Source: an uncultured Bacteroidales bacterium
Lineage (GTDB): Bacteria; Bacteroidota; Bacteroidia; Bacteroidales; F082
DNA length: 64,000 nucleotides
Direction: 5' to 3'
Assembly: GCA_905234275.1 (NCBI GenBank)
Contig: CAJOHD010000007.1
Coordinates: 33,723 to 97,722 of the forward strand
Part shown: positions 1 through 8,457 of the stretch, one piece after another
Layout of the letters: the number at the start of each line of letters is the position of its first letter
Position numbering within the stretch: the first letter of the stretch is position 1
Notes under the pieces: model-generated
What the model saw: only the letters and a program-made list of their open reading frames with translations
Database searches by the model: none
What the model was told of the DNA's origin: nothing
Program-made: the position numbers and the translations under genes

Positions 1-147
1 AAGAGAAGAACTCACTACACAGCTGAGGTTCCAACATTGGCAACATGCCCAACAACAGGCACAATCCACGTTTACCACAGAGCATACTACGTTGACGGCG
101 ATCTTTACTATAAAGGAAAACTCGTCATGGAAGGTGCGAAGAAATAA
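1..147 (+). CDS. rpmF: 50S ribosomal protein L32, 3' part
   Basis: The first 48 codons, in frame from base 1, read as the C-terminal part of ribosomal protein L32, a small component of the large ribosomal subunit. The stretch RRTHYTAEVPTLATCP followed by HVYHRAYY is characteristic of the family. The start and about 12-15 residues lie left of the window. Only one cysteine remains where zinc-binding L32 proteins carry four, so this is the zinc-free form. A good terminator follows 43 bp after the stop, so rpmF closes its transcript. The call is sure; only the missing 5' end limits it. Confidence 0.93.
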   Translation, partial: KRRTHYTAEVPTLATCPTTGTIHVYHRAYYVDGDLYYKGKLVMEGAKK

Positions 148-189
148 TTAAACAAAGAAAATTTTTTTCATAATCTTTATATTGTTTTT

Positions 190-221
190 CCCCGCCTTTC
201 GTGTAAAGGTGGGGTTTTTTT
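190..221 (+). terminator. Rho-independent terminator of rpmF
   Basis: A 10-bp GC-rich stem (CCCCGCCTTT pairing with AAAGGTGGGG, one G-U pair) with a 5-base loop is followed by a run of seven T. It lies directly before the phosphatase gene, whose ATG is only 12 bp further on, so that gene must use readthrough or a promoter overlapping the rpmF tail. Confidence 0.85.
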
Positions 222-233
222 AATTTAAGAATT

Positions 234-947
234 ATGTGGTGGCCTTTTTTTAACAAGAAATATTCCCTAATGGAAAGCGGACTCCTGCAAGGATGGACCG
301 ACTGGCATAGCCATATACTTCCAAGTGTTGACGATGGAGTCAAACACATGGACGACTCTTTGAAAATTCTTGATTTTTACGAGAAGGCGGGAGTTGAGGA
401 AGTGTGGTTTACACCGCATATTATGGCTGATACGCCAAACGAGACAGAGTTTCTGGAAGCAAGATTTGAGAAGTTTCAGGCGCTTTACAAAGGATCAGTA
501 AAGATTCACCTCAGCGCGGAGCACATGATTGACAGGCTTTTTGAGCAGCGTTTGGATGAAGACGATTTGTTGCCTTATGATGACAAATGTCTGCTTGTGG
601 AGACATCATATTTAAATGCGCCACTCAACTTGTGGGAGATTTTCGATAAAATACGTGCCAAAGGATACTACCCTGTTTTGGCACATCCTGAGCGTTATGT
701 TTACATGGGAGAGCAGGATTACAAGCAGCTGTCGAGGATGGAAGTAGAGTTTCAGCTGAACCTGCCTTCGGTATGCGGTTTATATGGCCGCGAAGTCATG
801 TCGAAAGCTTTATGGCTGCTAAAGAAAGGCTATTATCACCTGTGCGGTTCCGACATTCACCGTTTCAGTATCACTTCAGCCAGCTTCAATAATAAAGTCC
901 TTGATAAGGAAGTTATAAAAGCCATTGAGGATACAATGCTTTCATAA
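234..947 (+). CDS. PHP-family tyrosine-protein phosphatase (CpsB/CapC/YwqE type)
   Basis: The 237-residue protein carries the metal-binding motifs of the PHP phosphoesterases that dephosphorylate bacterial tyrosine kinases: DWHSHILPSVDDG (about residues 23-35), TPHI (about 60), AEH, HPERY (about 152) and GSDIHR near the end. Members remove phosphate from the tyrosine-rich tail of Wzc-like autokinases and so control chain length and export of capsule. The matching kinase with a strong tyrosine cluster is encoded close by on the other strand (1728-4151), which supports this role. The gene converges on the deacetylase-like gene with no base between the two stop codons. A later ATG (codon 13, MESGLLQG) is possible, but the first one has a fair context. 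Confidence 0.9.
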   Translation: MWWPFFNKKYSLMESGLLQGWTDWHSHILPSVDDGVKHMDDSLKILDFYEKAGVEEVWFTPHIMADTPNETEFLEARFEKFQALYKGSVKIHLSAEHMIDRLFEQRLDEDDLLPYDDKCLLVETSYLNAPLNLWEIFDKIRAKGYYPVLAHPERYVYMGEQDYKQLSRMEVEFQLNLPSVCGLYGREVMSKALWLLKKGYYHLCGSDIHRFSITSASFNNKVLDKEVIKAIEDTMLS

Positions 948-1721
948 CTATTTTTTCACCAATATCTTTTTCACCACATTCTTTGCTTTTTGCGACAAGC
1001 TTTCCTTAATCCAAGGAAAGAATTGGTCATTCCAGCGTTGCGGGTGAGTGGTCATCATGACATGATGTGGCAGACGGTCTTCGTTGATAGCACAAATGAT
1101 GTCGTCTGTAGAATGAAACACCAACCCTTCATTGCACCAACGGTCCTGATGCACCGGAATCTTGTCGCGCAAGCTCACTTTGAAGCCGTCCCAGCGGCGA
1201 CCGGTGTCGGTGAGATAAAACACATCAGAGAAGTCGATGTCGAAATACGGCTCCCCTATTATGCCTTTTTCATGATATGAATGCTCTTTCCAAAGATCTC
1301 TGTTGTCCCATTGAGTGCGCGGACTGCCGTGCATGCAGATGGTAGTGACAGGAGCCAGCTCGCGCAGACGACTGAGATTTTCGTCAAAGTCATGTAGAGC
1401 GGTTGCCATATCGCCTTTGCAAGTGGCGAGTGACTCATAATGATAACCTATTTCATGACCGAGAGCTGCTATCTCTTTGATGATCTTCTCGTCCCAGCTC
1501 TCAGGCACAGACCTGAAATAGTACGATGCCTTGATGCCTAGCAAATTCTCAATACGGGCTGTAGCCAACGAATTCTCCGGATGCAGATCCACATCGTGCC
1601 GCAATATCACGAAGCTGTCGGGGCGCTTACCCTGCATATAATCAGCAAAAGTCAGTGTGGTATACGCCCGATTTTGCATTGTGACCAACAATGCGCGATA
1701 TTTCTTCAGAGAAAAATCCAT
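948..1721 (-). CDS. polysaccharide deacetylase-like (NodB-fold) protein
   Basis: The 257-residue protein has NodB-fold signatures: RHDVD at residues 41-45, which in this fold contributes catalytic and metal-binding aspartates, and HEIGYHYE at 89-96, which corresponds to the metal-binding histidine motif. There is no signal peptide, so it probably acts in the cytoplasm or on a lipid-linked intermediate. It is the last gene of the capsule operon, 6 bp after wzc, and may trim N- or O-acetyl groups. The second half (CMHGSPRTQWDN and onward) resembles Bacteroidetes hypothetical proteins of this fold more than chitin deacetylases, so the substrate is unknown. Its stop codon abuts that of the convergent phosphatase gene. 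Confidence 0.65.
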   Translation of the reverse strand: MDFSLKKYRALLVTMQNRAYTTLTFADYMQGKRPDSFVILRHDVDLHPENSLATARIENLLGIKASYYFRSVPESWDEKIIKEIAALGHEIGYHYESLATCKGDMATALHDFDENLSRLRELAPVTTICMHGSPRTQWDNRDLWKEHSYHEKGIIGEPYFDIDFSDVFYLTDTGRRWDGFKVSLRDKIPVHQDRWCNEGLVFHSTDDIICAINEDRLPHHVMMTTHPQRWNDQFFPWIKESLSQKAKNVVKKILVKK

Positions 1722-1727
1722 TGTCAG

Positions 1728-4151
1728 TTACTTTCTGTGTTTTTTCTTCCCTTTCTCATCTTCGCCGTAACCATAATGACTGCCGTAGCCGTAACCGTAA
1801 CCATAACCGTAACCATAACCGTAACCATAACCGTAACCGTAGCCACCATAGTGTTTACTCTTTCTCTTATATTTGACGTCGTTAAGGAGGATCATCATGT
1901 TAGGGAACTCGCCACGATCCTTAATCCTCTGGATGTCAGGCATCATACGTCTGTCGACCTTTCCGGAGCGGATTACGAACACAGAGACATCGGCGAAGCG
2001 TTTGATGATATTGGCATCGGCGATGATACCTGCAGGCACAGCGTCGATGATGATATAGTCGTAGTTCTCACGCAGCCAGGCTATCACAGTATCAAGTAAG
2101 TTGCTTGAGAGAAGCTCTGACGGGTTAGGCGGCAGCGAGCCTGAAGGCAGGATATCAACACCAGGAGCTACTTTATCAGGGACAATTAACGATTGGAAAT
2201 CAGTGATTCTGCCAGAGAGATAATCTGAGAAACCTTTCTGTTTACGCAAACCGAAGATACGTGTGAATGTTCCTTTACGCAAGTCAAGGTCGAGCACTAT
2301 CACCCGTTTCTGCACCATAGCAAGGCTGGCCGCCATGTTAGATGTAAGGAACGTCTTACCGGAGCCTTCCATAAGCGAAAGGAACAGATAAGTGGTACCT
2401 TTGCCGTCGGTATTACGTGTATATTCGATATTACTGCGCAATATCCTGAATGCTTCGGATATCTCATTTCGGTTGTTATGGTCGATAACGATAAGACGTT
2501 TGTCGCGTTTGTTCTTCGACGGAATCTCGCCAAGGATAGGGATATCGAGATAATTTTCAACGTCTTTGCGGTAGCGTATCTTGGTATCAAGAAGATGACG
2601 GAGGACTAATATACCCAATGGTATCAGCAAACCGATTGTTATGCCGCTTGTCATGTTTTTCTTGGTTTTTGGAGATATAGGCACCGGGTTGACACGGGCT
2701 TTATCGATGACACCAGCTTTATCTTCAACAGAAGTGGTGCTGATAATCATATCCTCACGTTTTGTCAGCAAAGCGAGATAAAGATTTTCCTTTATGCCCT
2801 GCACACGGGAAATATTGTCGAGATAAAGCTGTCCGCTTGGTATAGTGCTTGCCTTTGCACGAGCTTTATTCTCAACATCTTTAAGCAACACTATTTTCTG
2901 CTGAATTGCGCCGACATATGAATCGATGAGCTGATTCAGATTAGCCTTAAGCGTGGTCAACTCAACCTGCATGGCTCTAACATTAGGATTGTTGGTGATA
3001 CCCGATTTGTTATATTTGTCGAGTTTAAGCACCAGTTGGTTAAACTCAGCTATAGTTTGAGTAATGTTCTCATCATTAATATCGACAGTGACAGGCAAAA
3101 GCTTGTTTTCAACATTATCAGCAATAAACTGTTTTAGATAATTAGCATGAGATATCTGAGCCTGCAACCTTTCCTGCTCCTCTGAAGCCTCTTTAATTGT
3201 TGCCATATACGATTGTCCGTATTCATCGATATTCAGCAAAAGATTGTCGCTTTTGAACGTGGCAATCTCTGCTTCCTGGGCACCGAGTTCACGGTCCAAT
3301 TGTTCGATACGTTCATTGATAAACTTCGACATATCTACAACAGCTTTTCTTCGTTCATGAATAGCGTTATTGTTATATACTGCTATCATAGTATTAAGAA
3401 TATCGGCAGCCCTTTGAGGCGACTTATCGTTGATTGACATATCAAGAATACCTTCGCTGTTAGAGCCTTGATACACCCTTACAGCGTCTCTGTACGATGC
3501 CACCACGTCGTAAATATTCTTTTTTCTTACCGTAATAATGGAGTTGAGATAGCTGTCGCGAAATGCCCATGTAGGATTGATGCAAACACGACCTATTATT
3601 GTTGAAAGAGTGTCGCCAAAACGACCTTGGTTCTCTGACCCATCGGCAAATTTCAGAGAGATAAGAGAGTCGTTCTGCAGTAAAACGTTGAATGTTACCG
3701 ACTCGCGTTCATTCATATCCAAGAAAAACGCTTCGATAGGCGAATCCTTGTATAAATCCCTCTTACGTTTGACCAACTTGGTTTCATATTCATAATAAGT
3801 GCTAAGATTCAGCAGTTTCACCACCTCCAGCATGGCTGTTTCCGACTTGATGATAATGATTTCATCGTTAAGAGCCTTTGATGCCGCCCTACTTCTAAAG
3901 CTTGCTATTTGATCAAGTTGCGACATGACCGTATTCTGTTGTTGCTCGTAAATCTTGATTTTAGCGTGACTTTCATAGATACGGTCAGCTTTGTCGCTAA
4001 TGTACCAAGCCACGTTAGCGCCTATGGCTGCGCAAAGAATAAACCAATGGATGTTGCGGAGAATGGTGACTACGACATCCTTGAGCGACAATGCGTTGGC
4101 ATCTTTTTTATCGAGGAAAGAGAGGTCGGTATTTTGATTATCTTGTGACAT
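1728..4151 (-). CDS. wzc: Wzc-type polysaccharide co-polymerase and tyrosine autokinase
   Basis: At 807 residues this is a full-length inner-membrane chain-length regulator fused to a BY-kinase. The order is: a short cytoplasmic start, TM1 (about 32-52), a Wzz domain, a long periplasmic coiled coil (about 250-450), TM2 near residues 505-527 (GITIGLLIPLGILVL), then the kinase. The kinase has Walker A MEGSGKTFLTSN, Walker A' VIVLDLDLRKG and Walker B DYIIIDAVP. The tail is a tyrosine cluster with ten consecutive Tyr-Gly pairs, the usual autophosphorylation substrate. It works with Wza (next upstream gene, 11 bp away) and is probably dephosphorylated by the PHP phosphatase at 234-947. The hexamer DNA repeat in the tail is listed separately. 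Confidence 0.93.
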   Translation of the reverse strand: MSQDNQNTDLSFLDKKDANALSLKDVVVTILRNIHWFILCAAIGANVAWYISDKADRIYESHAKIKIYEQQQNTVMSQLDQIASFRSRAASKALNDEIIIIKSETAMLEVVKLLNLSTYYEYETKLVKRKRDLYKDSPIEAFFLDMNERESVTFNVLLQNDSLISLKFADGSENQGRFGDTLSTIIGRVCINPTWAFRDSYLNSIITVRKKNIYDVVASYRDAVRVYQGSNSEGILDMSINDKSPQRAADILNTMIAVYNNNAIHERRKAVVDMSKFINERIEQLDRELGAQEAEIATFKSDNLLLNIDEYGQSYMATIKEASEEQERLQAQISHANYLKQFIADNVENKLLPVTVDINDENITQTIAEFNQLVLKLDKYNKSGITNNPNVRAMQVELTTLKANLNQLIDSYVGAIQQKIVLLKDVENKARAKASTIPSGQLYLDNISRVQGIKENLYLALLTKREDMIISTTSVEDKAGVIDKARVNPVPISPKTKKNMTSGITIGLLIPLGILVLRHLLDTKIRYRKDVENYLDIPILGEIPSKNKRDKRLIVIDHNNRNEISEAFRILRSNIEYTRNTDGKGTTYLFLSLMEGSGKTFLTSNMAASLAMVQKRVIVLDLDLRKGTFTRIFGLRKQKGFSDYLSGRITDFQSLIVPDKVAPGVDILPSGSLPPNPSELLSSNLLDTVIAWLRENYDYIIIDAVPAGIIADANIIKRFADVSVFVIRSGKVDRRMMPDIQRIKDRGEFPNMMILLNDVKYKRKSKHYGGYGYGYGYGYGYGYGYGYGYGSHYGYGEDEKGKKKHRK
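1782..1841 (-). repeat. hexamer tandem array encoding the Wzc Tyr-Gly tail
   Basis: Ten head-to-tail 6-bp units, on the plus strand variants of ACCGTA, ACCATA and GCCGTA. The middle alternates ACCGTA/ACCATA to give a 12-bp higher-order period. Each unit codes for one Tyr-Gly pair of the kinase tail. Slippage would keep the frame and change only the number of tyrosines. Confidence 0.9.
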
Positions 4152-4162
4152 AATAATTGTTT

Positions 4163-4936
4163 TTATTTAGCAAGAAGAATAAGAGCTGTTGTTAATGATA
4201 CGAATGATGCTAAATAGCCGAGCATCGTCAGCACCTGACTTGTCGATTCCATGAAGTTTTTGTAACCACGGTCGCGGGTGATGATGAAGTCGTTTTGTTG
4301 CAGCATATAGAACGGATCGTCGAACACTTTCGAGTCGCGCGGGTCGAGATAGCGCATCACCATTTTGCCGTCAACCTCACGCATCACTGCTATTTTGGTA
4401 CGGTCGGTAAACACGTTAAGGTCGCCCGACAATGCCAGAGCCTCAAGGAAAGTGCATCGTTCATTGTCGATGTTTATGGCTTTGCCTCCATTCGATCCGA
4501 GGAAGAATATCTTGAAGTTTTGGAAACGTACCATAACGAAAGGATCGTTGAGATAGTTTCCGTCGACAAGACGTTCGGTGATATAATTCTGCAATCCGAG
4601 TCGTGTCATGCCGCCAACGTGTATGGTGCCCAGCACGGGAAACTCAATGTTGCCGTACTGATCGACGAGGTAACCCATATTGCGGTTTCCACCAGTATTA
4701 TTGCTGTTAAAATTCAGATTAAATGGCTTTGATAGTTCCTCGTCGGCACACGACACCAAGATAGTCAGTTCGTCGTATGGACTTATCACTGCTTCAAATT
4801 GGTTTTCGAGTTCAATCTGTGTGTCGTGCTCCATATCCTGGAGGTAAGCCACCTGTTTGGTGGTAACGCAGGAATTCAACATAAGCATCAGTGTTGCGAA
4901 GGCAAAACAATAGTGAAATAATTTTCTAGTTTTCAT
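4163..4936 (-). CDS. wza: Wza-type outer-membrane polysaccharide export lipoprotein
   Basis: The 257-residue protein begins with a lipoprotein signal ending in the lipobox LNSC (Cys at about 23). A polysaccharide-export domain follows (about 45-120, with SPYDELTILVSC and GNIEFPVLGTIHVGG), then one SLBB-like segment and a hydrophobic C-terminal helix (LGYLASFVSLTTALILLAK). It is shorter than E. coli Wza (379 residues) and typical of Bacteroidetes versions with one SLBB unit. It would form the outer-membrane exit channel that pairs with the Wzc kinase encoded next. The hipA stop lies only 12 bp upstream, so wza probably shares a transcript with the toxin-antitoxin pair as well as with the main operon. 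Confidence 0.88.
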   Translation of the reverse strand: MKTRKLFHYCFAFATLMLMLNSCVTTKQVAYLQDMEHDTQIELENQFEAVISPYDELTILVSCADEELSKPFNLNFNSNNTGGNRNMGYLVDQYGNIEFPVLGTIHVGGMTRLGLQNYITERLVDGNYLNDPFVMVRFQNFKIFFLGSNGGKAINIDNERCTFLEALALSGDLNVFTDRTKIAVMREVDGKMVMRYLDPRDSKVFDDPFYMLQQNDFIITRDRGYKNFMESTSQVLTMLGYLASFVSLTTALILLAK

Positions 4937-4948
4937 ATAAGTGTTTGT

Positions 4949-6043
4949 TTATTTTTCTGAATAATTTTGAATTATCATGCGCATTTCCTCCAAAATATTG
5001 GCCGCCTGTTTTTGTTCAAGTCCGGCTTTTGTGGCAAGTGCAATAATATCTGAGTCTTTAGGATTGATATTGTCGTTTATAGAAGTGGTGTGATAACCTC
5101 CCAAACCATCACTAGGCAACAAATCGTAGGCGGGCGATAATCTCCATTTACCGCCATCGAAAATGAAAGAAAAATTCTTTGCATGGTCATCTTTGTTGCC
5201 AATCAGATAATTAAAGCACATCAGTTTGTACACGCGCCACAATTCCTCCATATCATTGGATAGCGACATGGATACTTGAAAGACTTGCCAATAATCGATG
5301 CAAGGCAGGCGATAGTCGGCACGAAGCAGCCCTGCTACACTAACCACATGCAGCTTTTCGCCGTCTTTTCTGTCAAAACGCCGGACACCAAAATATTTCC
5401 CATCAAACAGTTTTGTTTCGGGCATATCTATACCGCATTTCTTGGCAAGTAAAGCGTACCTATATTCGGTTTCACCTATATCATCTGGGTCGTTTTTTGC
5501 TGGAAACTTCACCATCCATTCCTGACCTTCCGACTTGATAAAGACTTTCGGTCTGGCTCCACCCGGCGATCCGCCTCTTTTATACAATTCTTCTATATTC
5601 TGTCCTGAATAGTCTTTTTCTTCCAACAAAGATGCCGCTTCTTTTGCCAAAAGTTCAATATCAGCAGTTTGTGTGGATGGCAATACGCTTTTATCGGGCA
5701 CAAACTCCAATGCACCGCGACCCGATTTGCCAACCAAGGCAAGACGGTCGAGCAAATTAAGCTCCGAAGGCTTCTTCCCAATAGATTGATGGTATCTGTC
5801 AAGGATCAGCAAGCCCCAACCATCAGGAAGTGAATCATCGAACACGCCGAAGCCGCCTTCAAAAGGATGCCTTTTTGCAACAAAGACGCCTTTTTGCAAT
5901 GGTAACTCAAAAGGTGAGATTGAAAAACCATTGGCAAGGAAATCGCCAGTGTATTCAAAGGTACACAGGTTGTCACTTGTCAAGGCCAAAAGCCCGACCA
6001 GGCAATCATGATACCAAACCTCAATTCTTCTAAGATTATCCAT
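4949..6043 (-). CDS. hipA: HipA-family serine/threonine kinase toxin
   Basis: The product of 364 residues starts at MDNLRRIEVWYHD. This ATG overlaps the antitoxin gene by 8 bp, the usual coupling for hipBA; a further upstream ATG at 6076 would add 11 unlikely residues. The N-terminal HipA-coupling domain (SPFELPLQ, FDDSLPDGWG) is followed by the kinase core: a glycine-rich loop (GGSPGGARPK), the ATP lysine region (WMVKFP), the catalytic loop NKDDHAKN and the metal-site motif YDLLPS. HipA kinases phosphorylate aminoacyl-tRNA synthetases and cause growth arrest. It is shorter than E. coli HipA (440 residues) but lacks no core motif. Its position inside a capsule operon is unusual. Confidence 0.9.
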   Translation of the reverse strand: MDNLRRIEVWYHDCLVGLLALTSDNLCTFEYTGDFLANGFSISPFELPLQKGVFVAKRHPFEGGFGVFDDSLPDGWGLLILDRYHQSIGKKPSELNLLDRLALVGKSGRGALEFVPDKSVLPSTQTADIELLAKEAASLLEEKDYSGQNIEELYKRGGSPGGARPKVFIKSEGQEWMVKFPAKNDPDDIGETEYRYALLAKKCGIDMPETKLFDGKYFGVRRFDRKDGEKLHVVSVAGLLRADYRLPCIDYWQVFQVSMSLSNDMEELWRVYKLMCFNYLIGNKDDHAKNFSFIFDGGKWRLSPAYDLLPSDGLGGYHTTSINDNINPKDSDIIALATKAGLEQKQAANILEEMRMIIQNYSEK

Positions 6044-6359
6044 TATGTCGTGCCCTTTCACGTTTTTTCCCTTCATTCAGCACATCCTCTGTAGACAGAT
6101 AGCGGCGTTGGCTAAACAGGGTGTCAAAATCATCCAAGGCGTCCAATGCAAACGCCACTTGAAGCAATTTGGCAAATGCGATTATGCCACTTTGTTCAAA
6201 TTTACGATAGGTTGCCAGAGGCATTCCCGACTTCTTTGCCAATTCTGCTTGGGTAAGATTCAGTTCCAGACGGCGTGCTTTCACCCGACCTGCCACTGAA
6301 AGCAAAACCTCTCGAGGTGATCTGTCAGTAATAGATATTATGGTGTTATTTATCATCAT
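6036..6359 (-). CDS. hipB: HipB-like XRE-family antitoxin and repressor
   Basis: The 107-residue protein has an XRE helix-turn-helix (RRLELNLTQAELAKKSGMPL, then TYRKFEQSG). It lies immediately upstream of hipA with an 8-bp overlap. Antitoxins of this type neutralise HipA and repress their own promoter. ATG codons 1 and 2 are adjacent, so the start is uncertain by one residue. An own promoter lies 40-75 bp upstream. The basic tail (EGKKRERARHNG) is probably flexible. Confidence 0.85.
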   Translation of the reverse strand: MMINNTIISITDRSPREVLLSVAGRVKARRLELNLTQAELAKKSGMPLATYRKFEQSGIIAFAKLLQVAFALDALDDFDTLFSQRRYLSTEDVLNEGKKRERARHNG

Positions 6360-6401
6360 TTTTTATCAATAACAAACATTATGATATTACTAATCCACCT
6401 G

Positions 6402-6433
6402 CAAAGATACTAATTTTTTCGTAAAACAGCAAA
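6402..6433 (-). promoter_or_regulatory. Bacteroidetes-type promoter of hipBA
   Basis: Read on the minus strand, TTTG (6433-6430) and TATCTTTG (6409-6402) are separated by 20 bp. This matches the -33 TTTG and -7 TAnnTTTG consensus of the Bacteroidetes primary sigma factor. The inferred start is about 6396, giving a leader of some 37 nt. It lets hipBA, and probably wza-wzc, be transcribed apart from the main capsule promoter. Confidence 0.7.
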
Positions 6434-6445
6434 AAATATTGAGAT

Positions 6446-7528
6446 TTATTTGAAATTCCATTGATAATCAGGGTTTTGTTTCATAATATCTCGGCTTTGG
6501 GGGTAGTTTTCGATAAACCAGGTCAAGTATGCAGTAACATCAATGGTATCAGCAAGGAAATGGTCGAGATTTTCACGCAATTGCATCTTTTTTCCCGGAT
6601 TTGTAAGCAGGGTTTGTATTTCCGCACACATCTCATCAAACTGCGTAGGTGTGAACGATTTGCACAAACCATAGTTTTCGTACATATTTGGAACTGACAA
6701 TTTTCCTGCGAAGGTATTACATTTGAATGCTGGAACGCCCAGCAAGGCTGCTTCCGATGTCATGGTCTGGCTGTCGCCGACGAACAACGAAGCATACGAC
6801 ATAAGCGAGTGCATGTCTTCGGGAGCGACTGGCATACGATAAAGCTCAAATTCCGGCTCCACGGCACGTTCGGAGGTGATTATGACTCGTCCGAAAGGCC
6901 TCAACAAATCGATCAGCCGCTGTTTCTGTTCAAACGAGAGACCAGCCTGCCCTATGTCGTGATGCCCTTTGAGTGCTACAAATCTCATTATGAAGAAAGG
7001 TTCGCCAGCTTTCAACCCAGCACGTTCAAGCACCGACTCATCTGATCGGAACCAGTTTGGATGAAGATAAGCAAGCTCATGGGTACCTTTGTAATACACA
7101 GCGTTGGCTGTTTTGCGTTTTATGGCCGCTGGTGTCATCACCACATCCGTCAGAGGATGACCGTATTTCACTACAAAAGGTTCAGCTTCGTCATCGTCGT
7201 CGTCGAACATAAATGATTTCATCTTGGTCAGCTTTGAGACGTGAGAGATCACTATTCCGGAGCTGAGACCGATGTCAATATGGTTTTTCTTAGCAAATTT
7301 CAGCATCCTGAAATCCTGTTTCAACACTGTCCACGCCTTACCCAATACCGAGTCACTTTTTTTCCCGAGGTCGAGATATGGCATGCCGTATATGTCCATT
7401 AGACGTTTTGCCACAGGTATCTCACGCACTGAAAAAAACAGATTATGTCCGTGTTTTTTCAGTTCGGCCGCCACATTTTTGAAAAGATGTACGTGTCCAG
7501 GATGACCTATGTCGACGAGGATGTTCAT
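6446..7528 (-). CDS. DUF354-family protein (glycosyltransferase-like fold)
   Basis: The 360-residue protein belongs to the DUF354 family, seen from the start MNILVDIGHPGHVHLFKN, SSGIVISHVSKL, and a late GDSQTMTSEAALLGVPA typical of the UDP-sugar side of GT-B enzymes. Such proteins are common in archaeal and Bacteroidetes polysaccharide loci and are thought to be glycosyltransferases or UDP-GlcNAc 2-epimerase relatives. No member activity can be assigned here. It overlaps the FemAB-like gene by 4 bp. It is the last gene before hipBA. Confidence 0.75.
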   Translation of the reverse strand: MNILVDIGHPGHVHLFKNVAAELKKHGHNLFFSVREIPVAKRLMDIYGMPYLDLGKKSDSVLGKAWTVLKQDFRMLKFAKKNHIDIGLSSGIVISHVSKLTKMKSFMFDDDDDEAEPFVVKYGHPLTDVVMTPAAIKRKTANAVYYKGTHELAYLHPNWFRSDESVLERAGLKAGEPFFIMRFVALKGHHDIGQAGLSFEQKQRLIDLLRPFGRVIITSERAVEPEFELYRMPVAPEDMHSLMSYASLFVGDSQTMTSEAALLGVPAFKCNTFAGKLSVPNMYENYGLCKSFTPTQFDEMCAEIQTLLTNPGKKMQLRENLDHFLADTIDVTAYLTWFIENYPQSRDIMKQNPDYQWNFK

Positions 7529-8457
7529 TTCAATTTTTTAAGCAAAGTTACGCCAAATTCTCCAAATGTATACAAAGACTTGTTGCATATATATTTAAAA
7601 CGTCCATATTCCACGAGTTCACCACCGAATTTCGCTTTGAACTCGCGCACTCCATAGCCGCCGTCGCCGGGGGCGCCGGCGCCCATCATATCGAAATAGC
7701 CCATACCGTTGTCGTTTGCAAATTTTATAGCAGAATATGTTGCCACTGTTGAAGGATAGACATGTTTAAACACACCATCCAAGCCGCACACAAACCATTC
7801 GTAAGCCTTATTATCATCAAATACACAGACCATTCCGCCAACAATTTTTTCCTGATATCTCACAAGAATGTAACGGCAAAACGAGGTGTGATACAATTTC
7901 AAAAAGAAATCCACGGGAAATAACGGTGTTTTGACTTTTGTCGTATATAATTCCTTCAAAACGGCATAATAATCTATAACATCTTGTTCGGTAGGGTTTT
8001 CGATTACTTCTGCCCCATTCTTCAACGATGACTTAACAAACCTCGGCCTGCTGCTTTCCATGCGCTTTTCCCAAGAGTCGTCACCGTTTACCTCGACAAT
8101 AATGTCATAATGGGGCTCATATTGGAATCCTGATTTTTCAAAAACACTACGGTAATTTGAATAATCGAAATAGTTTCTCGTTTCGATGTATATAGCCTTT
8201 TTCTTCAGGCTTTCGATACACTTTTTCAGAAGATTTTCCACCTCTTCATCAGTAATATCTTCAGCCAGCCAAGGACCTCCGTTAATTATTGCCCGACGTG
8301 AGAAAAACTTCTTCAACCAGCCACCGTCTTTTTGTATAAACCCCTGAATCACACCGACTTCCTTGCCATCACGCTCTACAGAATAGCGGAATGGCTCAAG
8401 AAATCCTGTCGATTCAATAAATCTATAAAACTCCGGCTGTTGGAAAATCGATCTCAT
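7525..8457 (-). CDS. FemAB/GNAT-like aminoacyl- or acyltransferase
   Basis: The 310-residue protein has the double-GNAT layout of FemABX enzymes (lipid II peptidyltransferases and relatives in exopolysaccharide loci): FQQPEFYRFIESTG at the start, an ETRNYFDYS segment near 97, GGMVCVFDDNKAYEWFVCG (about 207-225) and the late GAGAPGDGGYGVREFKAKFGG. In capsule operons these proteins are believed to add an amino acid or acyl group to the glycan. No signal peptide is seen, so it is cytoplasmic. The gene overlaps its neighbours by 4 bp on both sides. Confidence 0.72.
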   Translation of the reverse strand: MRSIFQQPEFYRFIESTGFLEPFRYSVERDGKEVGVIQGFIQKDGGWLKKFFSRRAIINGGPWLAEDITDEEVENLLKKCIESLKKKAIYIETRNYFDYSNYRSVFEKSGFQYEPHYDIIVEVNGDDSWEKRMESSRPRFVKSSLKNGAEVIENPTEQDVIDYYAVLKELYTTKVKTPLFPVDFFLKLYHTSFCRYILVRYQEKIVGGMVCVFDDNKAYEWFVCGLDGVFKHVYPSTVATYSAIKFANDNGMGYFDMMGAGAPGDGGYGVREFKAKFGGELVEYGRFKYICNKSLYTFGEFGVTLLKKLK

